This document shows positions 49,836 to 59,800 of a DNA stretch of 64,000 bases, piece after piece (the first letter of the stretch is position 1; each line of letters begins with the position of its first letter). Source of the DNA: Gammaproteobacteria bacterium. GTDB taxonomy: Bacteria; Pseudomonadota; Gammaproteobacteria; Nitrosococcales; Methylophagaceae. The notes under the pieces are model-generated. The model was given only the letters and a program-made list of their open reading frames with translations. It made no database searches and was not told the origin of the DNA. The position numbers and the translations under genes are program-made. The stretch lies in assembly GCA_029882915.1 (NCBI GenBank), contig JAOUJZ010000001.1, positions 118,035 to 182,034 of the forward strand, written 5' to 3'.

Positions 49836-50762
49836 ATGATGGAAACTTTAAATACAACACCTTGTTATATACCACTAACACAACTTGGTGTATTGAACAT
49901 AGCTGGCGACGATGCCCAAACATTCCTGCAAAGCATGTTCACCAACGATGTTGCTGCTCTGGCTATTAATCAAGGTCAGCTGAGTGGTTTCTGTAATGCT
50001 AAAGGCCGTTTGTTTGGTCTGTTTTTACTGATTCGTCGCAAGGGTTATTATCAACTGGTGTTACCCAAAAATATGTGCAATAGCCTACAGCAGCGTCTTA
50101 CTATGTTTGTATTGCGCTCTAAAGTCACTATCAGTGATGAAACGGCTAATCTGGTTAGTCTGGGTTTGTCTTATCCAGATAATAATCAGGCTGATTTTTT
50201 ATCGATGCCCGATGAGATCTATCAAGCTATTGAGGAAGATGGGCAGCTACTTATTCGCCTGCCTTCGGATATGCTGCGTGTGCTATGGATTGGGTCATCT
50301 GAACAGGCTAGTCAACTCGAACAGACCTTAGTTGAACATCAGTGGCAACAGGTTTCAAACACTGTCTGGGATCTGCTGGATATTGAAGCTGGAATCCCCG
50401 CGGTGCTGCCCGAGACCAAAGAAAAATTCACCCCCCAGCAAGTGAATCTCGATCTTGTGAATGGTGTCAGCTTTAAAAAAGGCTGCTATCCCGGACAGGA
50501 AGTCGTGGCGCGTTTACATTATTTAGGCAAACCAAGTCGTAGAATGTTTATCGCGAAGGCTCAAACAACAGAACAGATTGAGGTGGGTACAGAAATAACC
50601 ACTGATAGTGGTGATATTGCAGGCCATGTTGTCTCTGCTCAGCACACAGATCCAGATACAATTCTGCTGTTAGTGAGTCTAAAGCTCAGCTCGCAAACGG
50701 CTAGTTTGTTACTTGCTCCATCCACCACGGTGATGCTGATCAGTCCACCAATAGAAGAATAA
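49836..50762 (+). CDS. ygfZ: Folate-binding protein YgfZ (Fe-S assembly/repair); ORF open from 49764, likely start near 49836
   Basis: 'QSMFTNDVAALAINQGQLSGFCNAKGRLF', signature 'KKGCYPGQEVVARLHYLGK'. Confidence 0.92.
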   Translation: MMETLNTTPCYIPLTQLGVLNIAGDDAQTFLQSMFTNDVAALAINQGQLSGFCNAKGRLFGLFLLIRRKGYYQLVLPKNMCNSLQQRLTMFVLRSKVTISDETANLVSLGLSYPDNNQADFLSMPDEIYQAIEEDGQLLIRLPSDMLRVLWIGSSEQASQLEQTLVEHQWQQVSNTVWDLLDIEAGIPAVLPETKEKFTPQQVNLDLVNGVSFKKGCYPGQEVVARLHYLGKPSRRMFIAKAQTTEQIEVGTEITTDSGDIAGHVVSAQHTDPDTILLLVSLKLSSQTASLLLAPSTTVMLISPPIEE

Positions 50763-50836
50763 AACGAACACCACCAATTAAGGCGCTGGTTCAAGGCACA
50801 GTCACACCTCGAATCATTCGCCAATTTTCAGTGCTG

Positions 50837-51952
50837 CTATTTTTGAAGGACTTCTTTCAGTGCTGACAGGCACAAAATAATGTTTTCTTTTCTTGATGAG
50901 AAGCCCATCAACCCAATTCGCCATACCTTGCCAGCAAGATCACCCAGACCTGCACCCAGCTCCAGATTAAATTCATTTAATAATGTTGATCTAACAACGG
51001 CATCATCAACACCTTCTGGGATCCAGACCGTATTTAACTGTGGCAGGCGATCGCCTTCCTTAACAACAAAGTCTATCCCCATTGATTCAAGACCGGTTTT
51101 TAAATATTCGTGGTTTCTCAAATGACGTGCCCAGGCGTTTTCAAGGCCTTCTTCGGTCAACATAACCAGTGATTCGTGCAAGCCATACAATGTGTTTACT
51201 GGCGCAGTGTGATGATATGTACGCTTGGCACCTTCACCCCAATAGCCCATGACTAGATTCAAATCTAAAAACCAGCTTGATACCGGTGTTTTACGGCTAG
51301 TTAGCTTTTTAATAGCTCGTTCATTAAAACTGATTGGAGAAATACCCGGCATCGCTGACAGGCATTTTTGGGTGCCCGAATAAATAGCATCAATGCCCCA
51401 TTCATCCACTCGCAGTTCTGAGCCAGCCAATGACGTCACCGCATCAACAATCGTAATACAGTCGTGTTTATGAGCAATGTCACACAATGTTTTTGCATCA
51501 GATTGCGCACCTGTCGAAGTTTCAGCATGTACAAAAGCCACAATTTTGATATCAGGATTGGCAGCCAGTGCCTGTTCCACTTTTTCAGCAGAAACAGCTT
51601 CACCCCATTTATCTTCAACGATAATGGCTTCACCACCTAGTCTCACCACGTTTTCACGCATCCGCATACCAAAAACGCCATTGATGCACACCAGCACCCT
51701 ATCACCTGGCTCGACCAGATTAGCGAAGCAAGTTTCCATGCCCGCACTACCCGGTGCTGAAACAGGCATCGTTAGTTCGTTTTCAGTTTGATACGCATAC
51801 TTAAGTGCCTGTTTAGTCTCATCCATCATTTCAATGAAAGCAGGATCCAAGTGGCCAATTGTAGGGCGAGCCATTGCTTGCAGGACTCGAGGATGAACAT
51901 CAGAAGGACCGGGGCCCATTAAGGTACGAACAGGTGGGTTAAACGATTGCAT
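50837..51952 (-). CDS. Alanine/serine-glyoxylate aminotransferase (class V); ORF open to 52018, likely start MQSFNPPVRT at 51952
   Basis: 'LMGPGPSDVHPRVLQAMARPTIGHLDP', 'SGTQKCLSAMPGISPISFNERA'. Confidence 0.92.
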   Translation of the reverse strand: MQSFNPPVRTLMGPGPSDVHPRVLQAMARPTIGHLDPAFIEMMDETKQALKYAYQTENELTMPVSAPGSAGMETCFANLVEPGDRVLVCINGVFGMRMRENVVRLGGEAIIVEDKWGEAVSAEKVEQALAANPDIKIVAFVHAETSTGAQSDAKTLCDIAHKHDCITIVDAVTSLAGSELRVDEWGIDAIYSGTQKCLSAMPGISPISFNERAIKKLTSRKTPVSSWFLDLNLVMGYWGEGAKRTYHHTAPVNTLYGLHESLVMLTEEGLENAWARHLRNHEYLKTGLESMGIDFVVKEGDRLPQLNTVWIPEGVDDAVVRSTLLNEFNLELGAGLGDLAGKVWRIGLMGFSSRKENIILCLSALKEVLQK

Positions 51953-52000
51953 AATATTTGAGTTGTGGTTATGAAATAAAAAGTCATTATAATGATAACC

Positions 52001-53431
52001 ATGTTTAATACTCAACAATTATTAAAGGCGCTTCCAAAAGACAGTGTCATCATCGGTGACGAGAATACCCGCCCTTTTGAATGTGATGGACTCAGTGTTT
52101 ATCGGCAAAAACCATTAGCTGTTGTTTTACCAACCAACCTCGATCAAGTCAGGAAAGTCCTTAGTCTCTGCAAGCAACACCAGACACCTGTGGTTACTCG
52201 TGGTGCGGGCACTGGGCTTTCGGGTGGTGCATTACCACTTGAAAACAGCGTGGTATTAGGACTATCCAAACTCAATAAAATCAAAACCATTGACCCAGAG
52301 CAACAATTGGCGATTGTTGAGCCCGGGGTCAGAAACATCGCCATCAGTGAAGCGGTATCGCAATATGGTCTGTATTATGCCCCTGATCCTTCTTCACAAA
52401 TTGCCTGCACTATCGGTGGTAATGTTGCCGAAAACTCTGGTGGTGTGCATTGTTTGAAATATGGCTTAACCGTTCACAATGTGATTGCCGTCAAAATGCT
52501 TACTCTGGATGGCGAAGAGTTAATTCTCAATCGCAATGAAGATGGTCTGGGACTACTGGCACTGATGAATGGATCGGAAGGCCTGTTGGGAATTATTACT
52601 GAAATCACTGTTAAATTAACGCCAAAACCCGAACGGGTGCAGCTTGTGTTAGCTGGTTTTGATCATGTTAGAGACTGTGCTAATGCCGTCGCCAATATTA
52701 TTGAGGCTGGCATCATCCCTTCCGGTCTGGAAATGATGGACAAATTTGCCATTGAGGCTGCCGAAGACTATGCCAAAGCGGGTTATCCTGATGATGCGCA
52801 GGCACTGCTTTTGTGCGAGCTTGATGGTGATGATCAAAGCGTTAAGGCTGAACTCGAACAGGTGCTCAACATACTGTCCACTGCCTCCACATTAAAAGTC
52901 TCAAAAAATGAACAAGAGCGTTTATCGCTCTGGCAAGGTCGCAAGTCCGCCTTTCCGGCTGTTGGCCGTTTATCGCCCGATTATTACTGTATGGATGGCA
53001 CGATTCCAAAGCGCTATCTGGCTGACGTACTGGAAAAAATCAGTCAATTATCCAAACACTACGGTCTTCGTGTCGCCAATGTATTCCATGCCGGCGACGG
53101 CAATTTACACCCGTTGATTCTCTATGATGCAAACACACCCGGTGAATTAGAAAAAACAGAAGCCTTTGGCACCGAAATCCTGAAATTATGTGTAGATGTG
53201 GGTGGGGCCATTACCGGTGAACATGGTGTTGGTATAGAAAAACTCAATGCCATGTGCCATCAATTTTCAGCAGACGAACTTGATGTCTTTCACCAGATTA
53301 AAGCAGTGTTTGACCCTGCATCATTACTCAATCCGGGCAAAGCCGTCCCAACATTACATCGCTGTGCAGAGCTGGGTAGCATGCATGTACATCATGGTGA
53401 ATTGCCTCACCCGGATCTGGAGCGATTTTAA
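52001..53431 (+). CDS. glcD: Glycolate oxidase subunit GlcD (ORF open from 51992)
   Basis: FAD_binding_4 'VVTRGAGTGLSGGALPLENSVVLGLSKLNKI', 'VFHAGDGNLHPLILYD', 'GGAITGEHGVGIEKL'. Confidence 0.95.
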   Translation: MFNTQQLLKALPKDSVIIGDENTRPFECDGLSVYRQKPLAVVLPTNLDQVRKVLSLCKQHQTPVVTRGAGTGLSGGALPLENSVVLGLSKLNKIKTIDPEQQLAIVEPGVRNIAISEAVSQYGLYYAPDPSSQIACTIGGNVAENSGGVHCLKYGLTVHNVIAVKMLTLDGEELILNRNEDGLGLLALMNGSEGLLGIITEITVKLTPKPERVQLVLAGFDHVRDCANAVANIIEAGIIPSGLEMMDKFAIEAAEDYAKAGYPDDAQALLLCELDGDDQSVKAELEQVLNILSTASTLKVSKNEQERLSLWQGRKSAFPAVGRLSPDYYCMDGTIPKRYLADVLEKISQLSKHYGLRVANVFHAGDGNLHPLILYDANTPGELEKTEAFGTEILKLCVDVGGAITGEHGVGIEKLNAMCHQFSADELDVFHQIKAVFDPASLLNPGKAVPTLHRCAELGSMHVHHGELPHPDLERF

Positions 53432-53437
53432 CGCCCT

Positions 53438-54013
53438 ATGAATATCGAACAAATACAGCAGCAAGTGATAGATGCGGATCAGTTACAAATCGTTGGTAAC
53501 AAGAGTCACCTTAAATTCACCAGCAGCCCAACGCTTGAGATGTCGCTCTATTCAGGATTGATTGGCTATCATCCAGAAGAACTGGTGATGACGGCTAAAT
53601 CCGGCACCCGAATTAAGGATATAGAAAGCATACTCGGCCACAAAGGCCAGACCCTGCCTTTTGTTGTTCATGATCACGAAAATGCCACTATCGGCGGTGC
53701 ATATGCTCTAGGCAGCCCTGAACTAAGAGATGCCGTACTCGGCGTCAAGATCATTGATGGCCAAGGACGACTGCTTAACTTTGGTGGCCAGGTAATGAAA
53801 AATGTAGCTGGCTATGATGTCGCTCGATTGCTGGTTGGCTCAAAAGGAAAATTAGCGGTGATCTGTGAAATCAGTTTCAGAGTGCTTCCAAAGGCGTATG
53901 CCATTCATTCAACTTCATCAGCAGAGTTAATCACTCCCACCCCTTCTGCCATCAGAGATTACATCGAACACGGACTGAAAAATGTGTTTGATCCCAATGG
54001 GGTATTTGTTTAA
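53438..54013 (+). CDS. glcE: Short GlcE-type glycolate oxidase subunit (FAD-binding domain plus C-terminal tail only, 191 aa)
   Basis: 'PEELVMTAKSGTRIKDIESIL', 'LLNFGGQVMKNVAGYDVARLLVGSKGKLAVICEISFRVLPK', then directly 'IRDYIEHGLKNVFDPNGVFV'. Confidence 0.88.
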   Translation: MNIEQIQQQVIDADQLQIVGNKSHLKFTSSPTLEMSLYSGLIGYHPEELVMTAKSGTRIKDIESILGHKGQTLPFVVHDHENATIGGAYALGSPELRDAVLGVKIIDGQGRLLNFGGQVMKNVAGYDVARLLVGSKGKLAVICEISFRVLPKAYAIHSTSSAELITPTPSAIRDYIEHGLKNVFDPNGVFV

Positions 54014-55173
54014 TGCAAACCAAATTACCCCAGCAATTTAGCAGAAGTTCAATCGGGCAAAAAGCTGACAATATTCTGAGATCGTGCGTGCACTGCGGTT
54101 TTTGTCTAGCAACCTGCCCGACCTACCAACTACTAGGAGACGAACTCGACTCTCCGCGTGGCCGAATTTATCTGATTAAATCAGCATTGGAAGACAATCA
54201 ATTTAGCCGCGACTCCCTCACCCATCTTGATCGATGTCTAACATGCCGTGCCTGTGAAACCACCTGTCCATCAGGCGTTGAATATGGTGAACTGGTCGAT
54301 ATTGGCCGTACATTTGTTGAACACACTCGTCCCTTATGGCAACGGGTATCTCGATATAGCGTGCGTAAGTTATTAACCAACCCGAGCCTGTTTAACATCG
54401 TTGCCCCACTATTTCGTCAGTCCAGCATTCAAACCGCAGTGACTGAACAACAACTGTTTAAAGGTCGGGTATTACTGTTAACGGGCTGTGTACAGCCCGC
54501 ACTGGCACCCAATATCAATCATGCCACCAAAAATGTGCTGGCAACATTAGGGTTTGAAGTTGTCGAAACGGCACAAAAAGAATGCTGTGGTGCCGTTGAT
54601 CAACACACCTCTGCACCTAATGATGCCCTGATTAAAATTAAACAGAACATTGACCAATGGTCAGCACACTTCGAGTCAGGCATTGATGTCATTATTTCAA
54701 CGGCCAGTGGTTGTGGCCTGATGGTAAAAGATTACGTCAAACTGTTTGAACCTGACGACGCGTATTATCAAAAAGCCGTCCAAGTGTCAGAAAAAACCAA
54801 AGACATCGCTGAGTTTTTGTTAGACAAAGATCTATCGGCATTACCGGTAGCAAAAACAAAAATAACCTTTCAGGCCCCCTGCTCGCTACAACATGGTCAG
54901 AAATTACCCGGTCTGGTTGAGGGGCTGTTAACAAAGCTCGGTTATGAATTAAGACCGGTGACTGATGCACATTTATGCTGTGGTTCGGCTGGCACCTACT
55001 CACTCTTTCAACCTGCGATATCAACCCAGCTTCGCACCAACAAATTGCAACACTTAACCCAGTCAGAACCTGACGTCATTGTCACCGCTAACATAGGGTG
55101 TCAGATGCATCTTTCAAAAGGCACTAAAACACCGATTAAACATTGGATCGAGCTATTAGACGACGCGTTGTAA
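54013..55173 (+). CDS. glcF: Glycolate oxidase iron-sulfur subunit
   Basis: 'CVHCGFCLATCPTY', 'CLTCRACETTCPSGVEYG', CCG domains 'ECCGAVDQH', 'HLCCGSAGTYSLFQP'. Confidence 0.95.
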   Translation: MQTKLPQQFSRSSIGQKADNILRSCVHCGFCLATCPTYQLLGDELDSPRGRIYLIKSALEDNQFSRDSLTHLDRCLTCRACETTCPSGVEYGELVDIGRTFVEHTRPLWQRVSRYSVRKLLTNPSLFNIVAPLFRQSSIQTAVTEQQLFKGRVLLLTGCVQPALAPNINHATKNVLATLGFEVVETAQKECCGAVDQHTSAPNDALIKIKQNIDQWSAHFESGIDVIISTASGCGLMVKDYVKLFEPDDAYYQKAVQVSEKTKDIAEFLLDKDLSALPVAKTKITFQAPCSLQHGQKLPGLVEGLLTKLGYELRPVTDAHLCCGSAGTYSLFQPAISTQLRTNKLQHLTQSEPDVIVTANIGCQMHLSKGTKTPIKHWIELLDDAL

Positions 55174-55212
55174 TTGATGAATAATTAGCAAAAACCCACA
55201 TAGGCAATCAAC

Positions 55213-56175
55213 ATGCACGAACACACACTGGAAAACTGGCAACACGACCATGATTTCTCTGTCCAAAATGAAAAAGGCGAACGCCGAACACACTATGTCC
55301 TCTATCTAACGGCCATTACCATGGTCGCAGAGATCATCGCCGGTAGCGTTTATGGCTCAATGGCATTACTTGCCGATGGCTGGCATATGGGAACCCATGT
55401 TGCTGCCTTTTTAATCGCCATATTTGCCTATCGTTATGCCCGCAAACACGCAGATAATCCTGCCTATTCTTTTGGTACCGGAAAGGTCAATGTTCTAGGT
55501 GGGTTTGCCAGTGCCATTGCCCTTGCTATAGTAGCTTTGGTCATGCTGGTGGAATCGCTACAACGAATCATAGAGCCTCAACAGATTCATTTTAATGAAG
55601 CGATTATTGTTGCCTGTATTGGCTTATTAATTAATGTCATCAGTGCCTTTTTACTCAAAGACGATCATGACCACCATCACGGGCATAGCCATTATCACCA
55701 TGACGAACATGGTGGGCATCACCACCACGACCATAATCTTCGTGCTGCTTATATGCATGTGTTGGCAGATGCCATGACTTCCTTGCTGGCAATTGCAGCG
55801 CTGGTGTCAGGGAAATACTTCGGTTGGAACTCACTGGATCCGGTTATGGGGATAGTCGGTGCCATCATTATTACCCGCTGGTCTTACGGCTTATTAAAAC
55901 AAACAAGCCCAATATTACTTGACGCAAGCATTGAGCAAGAGTATCAAGTGAAAATCAAGGATGCGATTGAAAACGATGCCGACAATCGCATTTGTGATAT
56001 TCATGTGTGGAAAGTAGGGGCAAACCACTATGCAGCCATCATTAGCCTGGTCACACATTTCCCCAATACCACGGAGCATTACAAAGGTTTATTGAATAAT
56101 CTACACAAATTATCCCATGTCACCATTGAAGTGAATCAGTGCAAAGGTGAATCGTGTATAACAGCTGACGATTAA
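55213..56175 (+). CDS. CDF-family divalent metal cation transporter, DmeF-like, His-rich loop
   Basis: 'LADGWHMGTHVAAF', loop 'DDHDHHHGHSHYHHDEHGGHHHHDHN', 'HVLADAMTSLLAIAAL'. Confidence 0.93.
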   Translation: MHEHTLENWQHDHDFSVQNEKGERRTHYVLYLTAITMVAEIIAGSVYGSMALLADGWHMGTHVAAFLIAIFAYRYARKHADNPAYSFGTGKVNVLGGFASAIALAIVALVMLVESLQRIIEPQQIHFNEAIIVACIGLLINVISAFLLKDDHDHHHGHSHYHHDEHGGHHHHDHNLRAAYMHVLADAMTSLLAIAALVSGKYFGWNSLDPVMGIVGAIIITRWSYGLLKQTSPILLDASIEQEYQVKIKDAIENDADNRICDIHVWKVGANHYAAIISLVTHFPNTTEHYKGLLNNLHKLSHVTIEVNQCKGESCITADD

Positions 56176-56215
56176 AGTCAGGTTATGATTTTAGAATTAT
56201 CTGGAGACCAAAAAA

Positions 56216-56692
56216 ATGAAAACATCCTTATTATCCATTCTACTTCTATCCCTGTTTATTACTGCACCAGTTCATGCTGGCAAACCTGACAAGGCAGGCA
56301 AAGGCAAGCCCGACATGGAGCAAAATTATAGCGATAAGGGTGAACATAAAACCAATCGACATGGCGACGAAGACGATAATGATCGTGACCGTAGCATGAA
56401 AAGAGAGTATGAAGATGAAGATGAAGATGAAGATGACCATGAACGCGATTACGATCGTGAGCGTGACCGTGAAATGAAAAGAAATCGCGAACATGCTGAA
56501 GAACGCATGAAAGAGAAAAAAGAAAAATATGAAAAGGAAGATGGTGATAACAAAGGAATGGAAAAACAAAGAGAGATGAAACAAGAGCAAGAACAAAAAG
56601 ATTTAGACAAAGGTTCCGAACAAGGTCAGGAAGCCCGTGAAACGCGTAAAAAATGGTGGCAATTCTGGGGTGAAGAACAAACCAGTGAATAA
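56216..56692 (+). CDS. Secreted, highly charged low-complexity protein with C-terminal WWQFW motif
   Basis: Signal peptide 'MKTSLLSILLLSLFITAPVHAG', then D/E/K/R-rich repeats, ending 'TRKKWWQFWGEEQTSE'. Confidence 0.7.
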   Translation: MKTSLLSILLLSLFITAPVHAGKPDKAGKGKPDMEQNYSDKGEHKTNRHGDEDDNDRDRSMKREYEDEDEDEDDHERDYDRERDREMKRNREHAEERMKEKKEKYEKEDGDNKGMEKQREMKQEQEQKDLDKGSEQGQEARETRKKWWQFWGEEQTSE

Positions 56693-56766
56693 CGCGTAGT
56701 TAGTTCAGGTTTAAGCTATAACACACTTAAAAGCGAGGTTTCGTGACAATCGATACAGACTGTTCA

Positions 56767-56784
56767 GTGCCAAAAGCGGTCATT
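56767..56784 (+). repeat. Copy 1 of an 18-bp direct repeat flanking the czc-integrase segment
   Basis: GTGCCAAAAGCGGTCATT, 16/18 identical to 63972-63989. Confidence 0.6.
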
Positions 56785-56844
56785 CGCAGACAAACTTTCT
56801 ATGCGGTTTCATGGTTTTCCCAATGCAACCTACACATATCAAAT

Positions 56845-56879
56845 ATGTTTTTCTGGTGCATAATGCACCAGAAAAACAT
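56845..56879. other. Long perfect hairpin immediately downstream of czcA
   Basis: ATGTTTTTCTGGTGCA-taa-TGCACCAGAAAAACAT, 16-bp stem with T-run on the 5' arm and A-run on the 3' arm. Confidence 0.8.
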
Positions 56880-56886
56880 TTAGCTA

Positions 56887-59800
56887 CTATGCTTTTCGAT
56901 CACTAAAATAATACGCCATTCGATAAAGCGCCGGTAACACGAGTAAGGTCAATAATGTTGATGAAATGATGCCGCCAATCACAACTGTTGCTAGTGGTTG
57001 TTGAACTTCAGCGCCAGTGCCAGTATTAATGGCCATTGGTACAAAACCTAAACTCGCTACCAATGCAGTCATTAATACCGGTCGTAAGCGTTGACTAGCA
57101 CCCTGCTGAATGGCTATCAATAATATTTCACCTTTTTCACGTAACTCGCGAATAAACGACAACATCACCACACCATTTAATACAGCAACACCCGATAAGG
57201 CTATAAAACCGACAATTGCCGAAATAGATAACGACATATCACGTAGCATCAACGCCATCACCCCCCCGGTCAATGCTAAAGGCACACCGGTAAAGACCAC
57301 CAAGGTGTCACGCAATGAATTAAAGGCGCTATATAGCAACACCAAGATCAGCAATAACGTCAGTGGTACCAAGATACTTAAACGTTCACTGGCTGATTGT
57401 AACTGTTCAAAAGTACCGCCATAGCCTAGCCAGTAACCACTCGGTAAATCTAACTGTAATTGCATTAACTTCTGTGTTTCAGCAATAAATGAACCCAGAT
57501 CACGGCCTTCTACATTAGCTGTCACCACCACATTACGTTTACCACTTTCACGGTTAATCTGGTTTGGTCCTTGGATTTCCTTAATATCAGCCACTTCACC
57601 TAAAGGTACATAGCTTAAATCAGGGTTAGCATTAACAGGCAATGCAACTGGAATTTGTGCCAAAGCTTTGGCATCGCGACGATAAGCTTCATCCATACGG
57701 ACTACTAACTTAAATCGACGATCGCCTTCATAAATCAAACCTGTTTGACGGCCACTGGTTGCTATCTTTAACGCATGTTGAACATCATCAACCGTTAATC
57801 CCAATAAAGCTAAATGGTCGCGCTGTGGTTCGACTGAAATCATTGGCAACCCCTTCATCTGTTCAACGCGTACGTCTTTACTGCCATCAACCTGGCTTAA
57901 TAAGGTTTCAGCCTGTGCACCAAGGGTTGCTAATGTATCCAAGTCATCGCCATAGATACGAATAGCCACATCAGAGCGCACACCAGCAATCAATTCATTA
58001 AATCGCATCTCAATAGGTTGTGTTATCTCATATTTATTACCTGGCACTTCCTCAATAGCCATTCGGATCTCATCAACCAGCACGTCTTTAGGTTTTTCTG
58101 GTTCAGGCCACTGATCACGTGCTTTTAACATGACAAAAGTATCTGCCACATTGGGCGGCATTGGATCGGTAGCAATCTCCGGCGTACCAATTTTGGCAAA
58201 TACGGTTTCTACTTCAGCAAACTGGCGAATCTCATTTTCCAGCTGTTTTTGCATATCTATCGCTTGTTCTAGGCCTGTGCCCGGAATTCGCAAAGCATGT
58301 ACTGCCATATCATGCTCATCCAGCTGTGGTAAGAACTCGGTTCCCAAACGATTAATTTGGTTGGCACTATAGACCACAAATACCGTTGCAGCAGCCACCA
58401 TGACTAATGGAATTTTTAATGAAAGATTCAATAATGGCTGATACAACTTATGAGCAATAACCATTAACCAGTTTTCATTCTCTTTAACTTTACCCCGTAC
58501 TAGAATAGCTATTGCCGCTGGTACAAATGTTACAGAGAAAATCAAAGCACCCAATAAGGCCGCCACAACGGTAAATGCCATCGGGTGAAACATCTTGCCT
58601 TCAACACCACTTAGAGCAAAAATAGGCAAGTAAACCAACATAATAATAAACACCCCGAATACTGCTGGCCTAAAGACTTCCCGAGTACTGATAACGACTT
58701 CATTCAATCGCTCTTCAAGTGTTAATAATCGCCCCAAACGCTTCTGTGAAAGCCCTAAACGGCGTAGCGTGTTTTCTACGACGATAACTGCACCATCAAC
58801 AATTAAACCAAAGTCGATCGCACCCAGACTCATTAAATTGCCAGAAATGTTATTACTAGCCATACCGGTAATTGCAAACAACATACTTAAGGGGATCACC
58901 AAAGCAGCAATAAAGGCAGCTCGCATATTACCCAAAAAGGCAAATAAAACGACAATAACCAGTAACGCACCTTCGAGTAGATTGTTTTTCACTGTAATAA
59001 TGGTTTTATCAACCAATTTAGTACGATCATATAAAGCTTCAGCAATCACACCTTCAGGCAAAGAACGATTTACTTCTACCAACTTATCTGCCATTGCTTT
59101 TGCCACTGTTCGGCTGTTCTCGCCAAGGAGCATAAAAGCCGTACCAAGCACCGTCTCCTTACCATTCATAGTTGCAGCACCGGTACGTAGCTCTTTACCA
59201 TAACGTACTTCAGCTACATCTTTAATGCGTACTGGCGCATCATCACGCTTGGCAATCACTAGCTGACCAATATCATTCAGGTTATCCAATTGACCCGGCG
59301 AACGAATTAACCATTGTTCACCATTTCGCTCAATATAACCTGCACCAGCATTTTGGTTATTACGTTCCAATGCCTGAATCAAGTCATCCATAGTGACTTT
59401 ATAAGCCAATAATTTTCCAGGGTTGGGGGCTACTTGGTACTCACGAGCAAAACCACCGACACTATTAATTTCAGTAATGCCCGGCACTTTGACTACCTGA
59501 GGACGAATAATCCAATCCTGAATGGTTCGTAAGTCCTCAGCATTATATTCACTGCCATCAGCCTTACGAGCATCAGGCTCAGCCTTGATTGCGTAGGTGA
59601 AAATTTCACCCAAACCACTAGCAATAGGCCCTAATTGAGGTTCTACACCCGGTGGCAAATCATTACGAATACTTTGCAAACGCTCACTGATCTGTTGGCG
59701 AGCCCAATAGATATTGGTGCCCTCCTCAAAAATCACTGTCACTTGAGATAAACCATAACGTGATAATGAACGGGTATAATCCAGATGAGGAATACCCGAC

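Noticed and set aside
56400-56480. Tandem GAAGAT/GATCGT repeats as a CRISPR or minisatellite
   Set aside because: In-frame coding low complexity; no spacers or repeat-spacer periodicity. No CRISPR array was seen in the window.
56246-56596. 116-aa minus-strand hydrophobic ORF ('FIFIFIFILSF...')
   Set aside because: Mirror of the GAN/GAT-rich repeat in the charged-protein gene; an artefact of codon bias.
58769-59203. 144-aa + strand ORF
   Set aside because: Antisense to czcA with no domain support.
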